Below, piece by piece: positions 8,651-16,383 of a stretch of 64,000 nt of DNA. Source of the stretch: Pseudomonas saliphila (lineage in GTDB: Bacteria; Pseudomonadota; Gammaproteobacteria; Pseudomonadales; Pseudomonadaceae). A program made the translations under genes and the position numbers. The notes below the pieces were generated by a model that was given only the letters and a program-made list of their open reading frames with translations, was not told the DNA's origin and searched no databases. The stretch is taken from contig NZ_VTVA01000006.1 of NCBI RefSeq assembly GCF_008638345.1, forward strand, positions 69,366 to 133,365, in the 5' to 3' direction. The stretch's first letter is position 1; each line of letters begins with the position of its first letter.

Positions 8651-9367
8651 GTGGACGAAAACGAACGCATTCTGATTGTTGAGGATGACCTTAAACTTGC
8701 CGCCCTGATTGCTGATTTTCTTCAGTCGCAGGGCTTGCAGGCATCTGTAGAGCCGGACGGTGGCAAGGCGGTCGAGCGGGTCCTGAATCATATGCCGGAT
8801 CTGGTGGTGCTGGACCTGATGTTGCCAGGCGAAGATGGTCTGTCGATCTGCAAGCGTTTGCGTGAAGAGGGCTACACCCGGCCGATTCTGATGCTCACGG
8901 CGCGCAGCGATGACAAGGACCACATTCAGGGGCTGGAGCTGGGTGCCGATGACTACGTCAACAAGCCAGTGCGGCCGCAGGTCCTGTTGGCCCGTATCCG
9001 AGCCTTGTTACGGCGCAGGGGTGAGACTGATCAGCCCAATGTGCCGCCGAGCAGGCTGCAGTTTGGAGCGCTGGTGGTCGACAACACGCGGCGCGAAGCC
9101 TGGCTGGGCCCGGATCTGATCGACCTGACCGGCGCCGAATTTGATCTGCTCTGGCTTTTGGCGAGCAACGCCGGGCGAGTACTAAGCCGTGAGGAAACCT
9201 TCGTTGCCTTGCGCGGCATAGCCTACGACGGCCAGGACCGCTCGATCGACGTGCGCATCTCGCGCATCCGTCCCAAGATCGGCGACGATCCTGAACAGCC
9301 GCGGATTATCAAAACGGTTCGCAGCAAGGGCTATCTGTTCGTCGCCCCTGAGCCAACCCTCAAGTGA
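8651..9367 (+). CDS. OmpR-family response regulator, RstA-like
   Basis: This 238-residue transcription factor has a receiver domain (about 5-120) with acidic pocket EDD, phospho-acceptor Asp55 in VLDLMLPG and the KP switch (NKPVRP), followed by an OmpR winged helix (about 140-235; LTGAEFDLLWLL and IRPKIGDD...IKTVRSKGYLF). It starts with GTG at 8651. The sensor kinase gene begins inside its stop codon, so the two are translationally coupled. The position beside nrdA matches PA1157 of P. aeruginosa. RstA-like is a family-level call; the signal is unknown. Confidence 0.9.
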   Translation: MDENERILIVEDDLKLAALIADFLQSQGLQASVEPDGGKAVERVLNHMPDLVVLDLMLPGEDGLSICKRLREEGYTRPILMLTARSDDKDHIQGLELGADDYVNKPVRPQVLLARIRALLRRRGETDQPNVPPSRLQFGALVVDNTRREAWLGPDLIDLTGAEFDLLWLLASNAGRVLSREETFVALRGIAYDGQDRSIDVRISRIRPKIGDDPEQPRIIKTVRSKGYLFVAPEPTLK

Positions 9368-10959
9368 ACTCCATTTTTTTCCGGGTCTATGGCGGCATCC
9401 TGGCGGTGCTGATTACCGTGCTGTTGCTCGGACTGGCCGCCGTCTGGCTGGTTAACGATATGCGCGCCGGCGACTATCGCGAACGCATTGCCACCGGGAC
9501 CTTCCGGCTCATGGCCGATAACCTGGAAGACATGGACACCGCCGAGCGGATGCGTGCGCTGGCCACCTGGACCCGGCTGATTGGGGTCCCCCTTGAATTG
9601 CATCATCTCGACGAGCTCAATCTGGAAACGAGTATCTGGTCCCGGTTGCTCCAGGGCCGGGTGGTGGTCAGACCCGCGAGCAATCCGCGGTTGCGCGTCT
9701 ATTCGATGGTCAGCGTGGATGAAGGGATCGTTCTGGAGGCAGCCATTCATCGCATTTCCGAGCAGTTGGGCAGGGCCACGCTGTTTCTGGTAGCCGATGA
9801 GCTGGTTCGCTATCCCGAGGCGGCTATGCCGGGTCGGCTGCAACATCTCAGAGGTGACAAGGGTTTTGGCTATCCTCTGCGTTTGACCCCTATTCGCGAA
9901 GCGGACCTGGACCCGGATCAGCGACGCCGCCTGGAGGAGAGCGATACGGTGATGACACTGGGACCTGACGGCGACTCGGTGCTGCTCTATCTGAAGATTC
10001 CGGACACCCAGTGGATTCTGAGCCTCGGCCCCCTGTATCAGATGAATGAGTATCCGGCCGGGCTGCTGCTTGTCACCGGCATGGTGATGCTGGCGCTTTG
10101 CGGCTTGCTTATTTATCTGCTGGTGCGGCAACTGGAAAGGCGTTTGCTCACGCTTGAGTCCGCCGCGGCGCATATCAGTGCGGGCAATCTGAATGCACGG
10201 GTCGATGCCCGTGGCAACGATTCGGTCGGCCGTCTGGCTCGGGCCTTCAATCGGATGGCGACGCACCTTCAGCGGCTGATGCGTATCCAGCAGGAAATGA
10301 TCGGCGCGGTATCCCATGAGCTGCGTACGCCTGTGGCGCGGTTACGCTTCGGCATTGAAATGGTCGAGAACGCCGTCAAACCCGAGGATCGGCGCAAATA
10401 CCTCGAGGGGATGGACGGTGACCTCAACGAGCTGGATGGCCTGGTGGATGAAATTCTGGTGTACGCGCGACTGGATCAGGGTGCGCCGGAGCTGACGTTC
10501 AATCCTACCAATGTTCCGGCGATGGTCGAGCAGGTCGTCAGTGAACTGGCTCCGCTCAATCGGCAGCTGGATGTGCGCCATGAGGACCGGTCCATGGGCC
10601 GGGCGCGCGCTGTTGAGGCAGAATCACGCTACCTGCAGCGGGCCGTGACCAACCTGGTCAGCAATGCGATGCGCTATGCAACAAGCCGTGTGTTGATCAC
10701 CACCCAGGTGCATTACGACCGGTGCATCATCACAGTTGAAGATGACGGAGCGGGTATCCCGGAGGATTTTCGCGAACGTATCTTTACGCCTTTTCTGCGC
10801 CTGGATGACAGCCGTACACGGTCGTCGGGCGGATATGGGTTGGGGTTGGCTATCGTGCGGAGAATTATCTACTGGCACCAGGGCAGCGCTCGAGTGGAGC
10901 GCTCCAAAGAGCTGCACGGGGCAGCTTTCATTCTGGATTGGCCGTTACGCCGGAGCTAG
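9364..10959 (+). CDS. Sensor histidine kinase, RstB-like
   Basis: Membrane sensor partner of the upstream regulator, 531 residues. It has a first membrane helix at about 9-30, a periplasmic region to about 230, a second membrane helix (about 233-256, LLLVTGMVMLALCGLLIYLLV), a HAMP segment, a HisKA domain with SHELRTP (His318) and an HATPase domain with GYGLGLAIV. It starts at GTG 9364, overlapping the regulator stop (GTGA). The short loop to the convergent TetR gene is only 10 bases. Target genes are unknown. Confidence 0.9.
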   Translation: MNSIFFRVYGGILAVLITVLLLGLAAVWLVNDMRAGDYRERIATGTFRLMADNLEDMDTAERMRALATWTRLIGVPLELHHLDELNLETSIWSRLLQGRVVVRPASNPRLRVYSMVSVDEGIVLEAAIHRISEQLGRATLFLVADELVRYPEAAMPGRLQHLRGDKGFGYPLRLTPIREADLDPDQRRRLEESDTVMTLGPDGDSVLLYLKIPDTQWILSLGPLYQMNEYPAGLLLVTGMVMLALCGLLIYLLVRQLERRLLTLESAAAHISAGNLNARVDARGNDSVGRLARAFNRMATHLQRLMRIQQEMIGAVSHELRTPVARLRFGIEMVENAVKPEDRRKYLEGMDGDLNELDGLVDEILVYARLDQGAPELTFNPTNVPAMVEQVVSELAPLNRQLDVRHEDRSMGRARAVEAESRYLQRAVTNLVSNAMRYATSRVLITTQVHYDRCIITVEDDGAGIPEDFRERIFTPFLRLDDSRTRSSGGYGLGLAIVRRIIYWHQGSARVERSKELHGAAFILDWPLRRS

Positions 10960-10969
10960 ACGGGCAACT

Positions 10970-11593
10970 TTAGCGAGTATGACCGTTAACCAGCAGGCGG
11001 AAGGCAGTGTCGGCCTGTTTCGCATCGGGTGTGCGGCCGCAAATAAGGTCGCAGTAAATGGCGCTCTCACCGATACGGATAATGAAGTAGGCCAGGCTTT
11101 CGGCGTCCATTTCCGGGTTTATCCTGCCGGCCTCTATTTCCTGCTCGAACAGTTTGCGCCAGGTCTCGATCAGGCGAATCTGCAAACCCGCAATATTTGA
11201 AGTGAGTAATTGCAGGCCCCACTGGGGTTCAGCATGCAGAAAATTATGCAGCGGTTTGGCTTCGATCAGAGCGACGTTGATGTCGCTATAGATCCGCGCC
11301 AGAAAGTCGATCCCGATGAGACCGGGATCCGCCTGGGCGCGCTCGATCGACTCATCGTAGATTTCCTTGTACAGCGACCAGAGTATTTCGCCCATCAGCA
11401 GGTCTTTGTTGCCCACCCAACGCATCAAGGTCGCTCGACCGATATCCAGCTCTTCTGCCAGCAACGAAAGATTTAGCCTGCGTCCCTCCAGCCACCATCG
11501 CCGCGCCATGCGAAAGGCGCTCAAGGGCGTCGCGCGCTCGTCTGATTTGCGCTGCGAAAGTGCCTGGGCCAGCGGGGTGTTGGGCTTACTCAT
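10970..11593 (-). CDS. TetR-family transcriptional regulator, QsdR-like
   Basis: The 207-residue protein has an N-terminal helix-turn-helix (LSLLAEELDIGRATLMRWVGNKDLL, about 43-66) with the RWVG variant seen in QsdR-like TetR proteins, and a helical ligand domain afterwards. It lies directly downstream of, and in the same orientation as, the three cutinase genes, separated from the nearest by a 341-base gap with a terminator. That makes it a plausible but unproven regulator of them; two palindromes upstream of cutinase copies 1 and 3 could be its operators. Its own promoter carries only a half-like site (AGTGAAT at 11689). Confidence 0.82.
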   Translation of the reverse strand: MSKPNTPLAQALSQRKSDERATPLSAFRMARRWWLEGRRLNLSLLAEELDIGRATLMRWVGNKDLLMGEILWSLYKEIYDESIERAQADPGLIGIDFLARIYSDINVALIEAKPLHNFLHAEPQWGLQLLTSNIAGLQIRLIETWRKLFEQEIEAGRINPEMDAESLAYFIIRIGESAIYCDLICGRTPDAKQADTAFRLLVNGHTR

Positions 11594-11862
11594 ATCGACT
11601 GCCTATTTGGTCGCGGGATTTTCATTGCCGGCGCCTATAGTAGCAAGGCTGATACCAAGAATAAAAGTGTCCCGAGGATGGAGCAGCCAGTGAATCGTCC
11701 ATCGAATGAGCATTTAGTGCGCACAGCGAACGATACTTGCATTCGTGTTTCTGGAATCAGCCACAGGATTTGTATACAGCAATAGCGGAAACTGGATATG
11801 TCAGCCGGCCGGACAGTCAGTTGTTGACCGGGAGGTCGACGCGAGAGCGGATAAGCTTGAAC
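11594..11862. other. Non-coding gap upstream of the TetR gene
   Basis: About 270 bases between the TetR start and the cutinase copy 1 terminator. No convincing frame is seen. It should contain the TetR promoter. A single AGTGAAT half-site at 11689-11695 resembles one arm of the palindrome at 12900-12917. Confidence 0.5.
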
Positions 11863-11897
11863 AAAAAAGCCGGCTATCAGGACTGATAGCCGGCTTT
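11863..11897 (-). terminator. Intrinsic terminator of cutinase copy 1
   Basis: Arms GCCGGCTATCAG and CTGATAGCCGGC form a twelve-pair hairpin, followed on the reverse strand by six T residues. It lies about 40 bases after the stop codon of the gene at 11935-12804. Confidence 0.88.
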
Positions 11898-11934
11898 CGG
11901 TCAGGCTGCGATCAGGCTTTTGCGAGCCTGGATA

Positions 11935-12804
11935 TCAGTTAAAGTTCTTCTTCTGGACGTCCCAGTCGCGCGAAGTACATAAGGTGCAGTCGGCGCCTTG
12001 AAACACCAGTGCGGCGTTTTGATCACCCATCAGCTGGAAGCGGTACCAGGCCGTCGACGGACCGCGATATCCGCCTGCGTCGCCGACAGGTTCAAAGTGA
12101 CTTACACCCTGCAGCTCACCCCAGAACACCGGGACGTTCGCATTGTTGAAGACTGGACGCCCATTCAATGTCGAGCCTGCGAGCGTATCGTCGCTGCCGG
12201 TCATGAGAAACATAGGACCGTTCTGGTTGCGCTGCGAGGATGATACGTGGCCCAGACCGAGTACGTACGGCTGGAAGGGTGCAGTGGTAGTGATGCGAGG
12301 ATCCTGGCCGGCCATGATGGTGCCGCCGCCACCTTGGGAATGACCGGATGCGCCAACCCGGTTCAGATCAAGCTTGCCGCCGTAGGTCCCACCGCTGCGG
12401 CCGTTCTGTTGAACCAGGTAGTCGAGGCAGGCGAGCATTTCCTCACCGCTACCCGCGTTGGCCGTGGTGGCCGCTGCGACAACGAAGCCATGGCTTGCCC
12501 AGTGCTCATGCAGACCGGCATAGGTCGTGGCGCCACCCCCGGTGCCGTTACCCCAGATGATGATCGGGTGCTCAAGGTCGTCTGCACCCAGGGTGCGCGG
12601 ACGCGAGATGCGGCAATCGGGACCTTCGTTGCTGGCGGTCGTAGCAAATGGACCGTCAGCAGCAAAGTCACTTACCGCCGGAAAGCCCGAGTCTACCGGC
12701 AGATCGCCTGGAGGATTGTTACCTGGAGGGTTGCCGGCCAATGCGCTGGCAGACAGTGCAAGACCGAGTGTGAGAGCGGAAAGCTTCATTACGGGTAGGT
12801 TCAT
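11935..12804 (-). CDS. Secreted cutinase/polyester hydrolase, copy 1
   Basis: Alpha/beta hydrolase of the P. mendocina cutinase type, a family that cleaves cutin, aliphatic polyesters and, in some members, PET. The 289-residue precursor has a signal peptide (to about ALA-23) and a short Pro/Gly/Asn linker. The triad is Ser155 in GHSQGGGG, Asp205 in GSDDT and His235 in VSHFEPV, with 50- and 30-residue spacings equal to the P. mendocina enzyme as I recall it. A CTLC pair near the C-terminus could form the family disulfide. An upstream ATG in frame (12822) exists, but an AGAGAGA site favours 12804. It is the most divergent of the three copies. The substrate is inferred from family. Confidence 0.92.
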   Translation of the reverse strand: MNLPVMKLSALTLGLALSASALAGNPPGNNPPGDLPVDSGFPAVSDFAADGPFATTASNEGPDCRISRPRTLGADDLEHPIIIWGNGTGGGATTYAGLHEHWASHGFVVAAATTANAGSGEEMLACLDYLVQQNGRSGGTYGGKLDLNRVGASGHSQGGGGTIMAGQDPRITTTAPFQPYVLGLGHVSSSQRNQNGPMFLMTGSDDTLAGSTLNGRPVFNNANVPVFWGELQGVSHFEPVGDAGGYRGPSTAWYRFQLMGDQNAALVFQGADCTLCTSRDWDVQKKNFN

Positions 12805-12899
12805 CGTATTCTCTCTTAGCATTATTGTGAGGGCTGAACTGAGCTCAAGATCATCCCTGACAACTGCTGCGCTCGCTGCGAGTAAGAAACCTATCGGCC

Positions 12900-12917
12900 A
12901 GTGAATGACTATTCACT
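12900..12917. promoter_or_regulatory. Palindromic operator candidate upstream of cutinase copy 1
   Basis: AGTGAAT, four bases, ATTCACT is a perfect seven-base-arm palindrome about 96-113 bases upstream of the copy 1 start. Its form (GTsAAT-N4-ATTsAC) matches the palindrome upstream of copy 3. Size and symmetry suit a TetR-type regulator. Confidence 0.5.
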
Positions 12918-12993
12918 CGCCCAAAAGGGTGAAGTCGACCTGTTTTGTGTCACACATCACTGCACGCGCAGTGGCTTTCTGCCAACCCTAAAT

Positions 12994-13024
12994 AAAAAAA
13001 GCCGGCTACCTTTCGGTAACCGGC
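12994..13024 (-). terminator. Intrinsic terminator of cutinase copy 2
   Basis: On the reverse strand GCCGGTTACC, a GAAA loop and GGTAGCCGGC form a hairpin with one G-T pair, followed by seven T residues. It lies about 20 bases after the copy 2 stop. Confidence 0.88.
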
Positions 13025-13045
13025 TTGGAGTCTCGATGCCTCAGT

Positions 13046-13921
13046 TTAGTTGATGCCTTTGCGCTCTACGTCCCAGCTGCGGTCGCTACACAGGCCGCAG
13101 TTGCTGCCGTAGAAGGTGCTCTCGGCGTTGCCGTCGCTCATCAGATGAAAGCGGAACCAGGCAGTGGATGGGCCGCGGAATCCGCCGCCATCACCGACAG
13201 GCTCGAAGTGGCTGGCACGTGACAGCTCGCCCCAGAATACCGGCACGTTGGCGCGGCGGAACACCGGAGCGGCGTTCAAGGTTGGGGAAGCGATGGTGTC
13301 TGAGCTACCGGTCATGAGGAACATCGGGCCGTTCTGGTTGCTCTGCGAGGATGAACTGTGGCCAAGCCCGATGGTGTAGGGCTGGAAGGGTGCAGTAACG
13401 GTCACGCGGCTGTCCTGACCAGCCATGATGCTACCGCCGCCACCTTGAGAGTGCCCTGCAGTGCCCACGCGGTTGACGTTCAGCTTGCCGGCATAGGTAC
13501 CTGTGCTGCGGCCATTCTGCTGAACCAGATAGTCGAGGCAGGCAATCATGTCGCGGCCGGTACCGGCATTGGAGGTGCGTGCCGCGGCGACGACGAAGCC
13601 ATGGCTCGCCCAGTGATCAAGCAGTGAGCGGTAAGTAGTTGGGCTGGAGCCGGTGCCGTTGCCCCAGAGAATGATCGGATGCTGACGTCCATTTTCACCG
13701 AGGGTGCGCGGACGGTAAATGCTGCAGCTGGGGCCTTCGTTGCCATTGGTAGTCGAGAAGGAGCCTGACCGGCTGAAGTCGGAAACCGATGGGAAGTCGC
13801 CACCGCCACCGCCTCCATTATCGCCGCCACCTCCATCGCCGGGTGGGTTGTAGGCCATGGCTCCGGCCGAAAGAAGGACGCCAATGGCGACGCTTGTCAT
13901 CTTCAACAGTGGTGCTTTCAT
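13046..13921 (-). CDS. Secreted cutinase/polyester hydrolase, copy 2
   Basis: Second tandem member of the P. mendocina-type cutinase family, 291 residues. The signal peptide ends near AMA-23. A glycine-rich linker follows (about residues 27-42, Gly runs broken by Asp and Asn), unlike the linkers of copies 1 and 3. Catalytic residues are Ser158 (GHSQGGGG), Asp208 (GSSDT) and His238 (ASHFEPV). Trp/Gly-rich HPIILWGNGTG forms the probable oxyanion region, and a CGLC pair lies near the end. The ATG at 13921 has a GAGAGA ribosome site. It is closer in sequence to copy 3 than to copy 1. The gene has its own promoter gap and terminator. Confidence 0.93.
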   Translation of the reverse strand: MKAPLLKMTSVAIGVLLSAGAMAYNPPGDGGGGDNGGGGGGDFPSVSDFSRSGSFSTTNGNEGPSCSIYRPRTLGENGRQHPIILWGNGTGSSPTTYRSLLDHWASHGFVVAAARTSNAGTGRDMIACLDYLVQQNGRSTGTYAGKLNVNRVGTAGHSQGGGGSIMAGQDSRVTVTAPFQPYTIGLGHSSSSQSNQNGPMFLMTGSSDTIASPTLNAAPVFRRANVPVFWGELSRASHFEPVGDGGGFRGPSTAWFRFHLMSDGNAESTFYGSNCGLCSDRSWDVERKGIN

Positions 13922-14083
13922 GGTGATCTCTCTTTTTAGCGTTCTTATAGGGATTCATCATTGAGCTCGGGGGCTACTTCCAACGACGGTGTTTCACGTT
14001 CACGGAACAAACCCTAGCGCGTTCGCATTTGATACACAGTCGCCTGTTCGGGTGAGCAATGAGACACATATGGGTGAGCGGGC

Positions 14084-14113
14084 AAAAAAAACGGCTGCGT
14101 GAGCAGCCGAAAA
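14084..14113 (-). terminator. Intrinsic terminator of cutinase copy 3
   Basis: CGGCTGC, a four-base loop and GCAGCCG form a seven-pair hairpin. On the reverse strand it is followed by eight T residues. It lies about 30 bases after the copy 3 stop. A-runs on both sides could let it work in both directions. Confidence 0.85.
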
Positions 14114-14139
14114 GAGAGGAACTAAGTGAACACTGAGAA

Positions 14140-15018
14140 TCAGTTGATGCCTTTGCGGCGAACCGTCCAGCCGCGGTCTGAACACAGGGTGCAGCTGTTG
14201 CCGTAGAACATGCCGCGCGCGTTCTGGTCCGCCATCAGGTGATAACGCAACCAGGCTGTAGACGGCCCACGGAATCCGCCGGCATTGCCGACTGGCACGA
14301 AGTGACTGGCTGAGTTCAGTTCACCCCAGAAAACCGGCACGTTGGCGCGGTTGAATACCGGTTCTGCGTTACGTGCTGGCGCGGCAATGGTGTCTGCGCC
14401 GCCAGTCATCAGAAACATGGGCCCGTTCTGGTTGCTTTGTGAGGAGGACCGGTGACCCAGACCGATGGTGTAGGGCTGGAACGGCGCGGTTGCGGTGATC
14501 CGGTTATCCTGGCCGGCCATGATGCTGCCGCCGCCACCCTGGGAGTGACCGGCAGTCCCGACGCGGTTCACGTTCAACTTGCCGCCATAGGTCCCGCTGC
14601 TGCGGCCGTTCTGCTCGACCAGATAATCGAGGCAATCAATCATTTCTTCGCCGGAGCCTGCATTGGAGGTCCGTGCGGCTGCGACGACAAAACCGTGGCT
14701 TGCCCAGTGGGTCAGCAACGCGCTGTAGGTGCTTGGCGAGGAACCGGTGCCGTTACCCCAGAGGATGACCGGGTGCTTGAGACCGTTATCGCCGAGGGTG
14801 CGGGGCCGAAAGATAGTGCAGTTCGGGCCTTCGTTCCCATTGGTGGTAGAGAATGAGCCGGAGCGGCTGAAATCGGATACTGATGGAAAGCCTGTGCCGT
14901 CACCCGGATTCGGGTCGGGATCGGGGTTGGTTGGCGGCGTTGGGTTGTAGGCCATCGCGCCAGACGACAACAACAGACCAAAAGCAACAGCCGTGAGTTT
15001 GTGCAAGGAAGCATTCAT
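14140..15018 (-). CDS. Secreted cutinase/polyester hydrolase, copy 3
   Basis: Third tandem member, 292 residues. The signal peptide (to about AMA-23) is followed by a Pro/Asn/Asp-rich linker (about 25-43). Catalytic Ser159 (GHSQGGGG), Asp209 (GGADT) and His239 (ASHFVPV) keep the 50/30 spacing. The residue after the His-Phe pair is Val where copies 1 and 2 have Glu, near the active-site cleft. A CTLC pair is present near the C-terminus. A palindrome lies 75-96 bases upstream. Copies 2 and 3 share long identical stretches (for example SRSGSFSTTNGNEGP), which suggests the more recent duplication. Confidence 0.93.
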   Translation of the reverse strand: MNASLHKLTAVAFGLLLSSGAMAYNPTPPTNPDPDPNPGDGTGFPSVSDFSRSGSFSTTNGNEGPNCTIFRPRTLGDNGLKHPVILWGNGTGSSPSTYSALLTHWASHGFVVAAARTSNAGSGEEMIDCLDYLVEQNGRSSGTYGGKLNVNRVGTAGHSQGGGGSIMAGQDNRITATAPFQPYTIGLGHRSSSQSNQNGPMFLMTGGADTIAAPARNAEPVFNRANVPVFWGELNSASHFVPVGNAGGFRGPSTAWLRYHLMADQNARGMFYGNSCTLCSDRGWTVRRKGIN

Positions 15019-15092
15019 TGTAGGAATCCTGTCAATTCTTATTGTTACTGCTTACCGAGCGCTATGGCCGAGACCGAAGTCAGGCTCTGGAT

Positions 15093-15114
15093 CCGGTCAA
15101 TGTATATTGACCGG
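15093..15114. promoter_or_regulatory. Palindromic operator candidate upstream of cutinase copy 3
   Basis: CCGGTCAAT, GTAT, ATTGACCGG is a perfect nine-base-arm palindrome. It shares the GTsAAT-N4-ATTsAC core with the palindrome upstream of copy 1. No such site was found upstream of copy 2. The remaining sequence from 15115 to 15350, between here and metR, shows no gene. Confidence 0.55.
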
Positions 15115-15350
15115 CGCGACGCTGGATCTCGCCTGATTGGGGGAGCGGCGGCGAAAAAATGTGAGCGCTGTCAGAGAATTACCATGCCCACCGCAGCTGG
15201 ACGTCATAGCACCCGCCAATGGACGGTCGAGTTCCATCTCGACCAAATGGTTGGGTCAGCGAGCCCCATAGCCGGGGTGGAACCCGGCCCTCCAAAGTAT
15301 GGAGCCGCTTCTGACGTCCGCGTCTAGCTGCCAGTCGAATTTGAAACAGG

Positions 15351-16274
15351 TTAGCCGAGCGTCTTGGCCGTGACCCCGTCGAGCGTGGCAAAGGAGATGT
15401 CCTTGGCTGTCAGCAGGAAGTCCTGCATATATGAGGTGTCCAGCATGTCGTCGCGCACGGCTGCGTACAAAGTGCCGAACAGGCCCTCGGACCCCAGCGG
15501 CCGGGCACTCACATAGCCGCGTTGCAGATACTCCGCCATGGCCCAGTTGGGCAGGCAACAGACTCCACGGCCGGACGCGACCAACTGCATCATCATCACC
15601 GTCAGTTCGGCATTGCGCACGGCGGTGGGCTCGATACCGGCGGGCTCAAGAAAGTGCTTGAAGATATCCAGTCGCTCACGATCCACCGGATAGCAGATCA
15701 GGGTTTCGTCGGCCAGGTCCGCCGGTTCGACGAATGTGCGGTTAACCAGCGGATGCTGGTTGCTGATCGCCAGTTGCGCCTCGTAGGTGAACAGCGGCAC
15801 ATAGGTGATGCCGGGAATTTCCTGGGGGTCTGAGGTCACGACCAGATCGAGTTCGCCGCGGGCCAAGGCGGGGAGTGGGGCGAAGAAAAACCCCGAAGCG
15901 AAATCGACCTCCACCTCGGGCCAGGCATTACGAAACTGGTCGATGGTGGGCATCAGCCACTGGAAGCAGCTGTGGCATTCGATAGCCATATGCAGGCGTC
16001 CGGCCTGGCCACCCGCCAGACGCTGCAAGTCGCGCTCTGCCTGACGCAACTGCGGCAACAGGTTGTCCGCGAGCCGCAACAGGCGCAAGCCGGCACTGGT
16101 GAAGCTTACCGGGCGCGTCTTGCGGACAAACAGCTGCAGGCCCAACTCTTCCTCAAGGTTCTTCAGCTGGTGAGACAAGGCCGATTGCGTCAAATGTAAC
16201 CGTTCGGACGCTTCAACCAGGCTCTCGGCTTCACGGAGGGTGGTAAGGGTTTTCAGGTGTCGAAGCTCAAGCAT
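15351..16274 (-). CDS. metR: LysR-family activator of methionine synthesis
   Basis: The 307-residue LysR protein has an N-terminal winged helix (ERLHLTQSALSHQLKNLEEELG, about 25-46) and a periplasmic-binding-like effector domain. It begins MLELRHLKTL and includes the ECHSCFQWLMP segment typical of MetR, which uses homocysteine as coeffector. It is divergent from metE with about 110 bases between the starts, the classic metR-metE arrangement, so it should activate metE. Confidence 0.94.
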   Translation of the reverse strand: MLELRHLKTLTTLREAESLVEASERLHLTQSALSHQLKNLEEELGLQLFVRKTRPVSFTSAGLRLLRLADNLLPQLRQAERDLQRLAGGQAGRLHMAIECHSCFQWLMPTIDQFRNAWPEVEVDFASGFFFAPLPALARGELDLVVTSDPQEIPGITYVPLFTYEAQLAISNQHPLVNRTFVEPADLADETLICYPVDRERLDIFKHFLEPAGIEPTAVRNAELTVMMMQLVASGRGVCCLPNWAMAEYLQRGYVSARPLGSEGLFGTLYAAVRDDMLDTSYMQDFLLTAKDISFATLDGVTAKTLG

Positions 16275-16383
16275 CTGCGGCTCATCATGAATAATTTAGA
16301 AGTTGAACATTAACACGATGAGTTTGATTCAGCATCGGATGGGGTTGATCCTGTGTGCCTTGATTCGAGACGTGGAGATTGAC
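16275..16383. promoter_or_regulatory. metR-metE divergent promoter region
   Basis: This 109-base space separates the two starts. An AT-rich stretch near 16290-16315 contains TGAATAATTTAGA and TGAACATTAACA, which resemble degenerate MetR sites (consensus TGAA-N5-TTCA) but do not match fully. A GGAG ribosome site lies at about 16374 for metE. Confidence 0.4.

Noticed and set aside
9331..10317. Reverse frame of 328 codons opposite the sensor kinase
   Set aside because: Antisense to a kinase with clear HisKA and HATPase motifs; composition (Gln/His-rich) is that of a shadow.
13922..14083. Operator palindrome upstream of cutinase copy 2
   Set aside because: Searched for the GTsAAT-N4-ATTsAC form; only loose repeats such as TTTCACGTTCAC were seen.
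16303..16383. Longer MetE start at 16303
   Set aside because: The extra residues are not family-like, and GGAG is correctly placed before ATG 16384.
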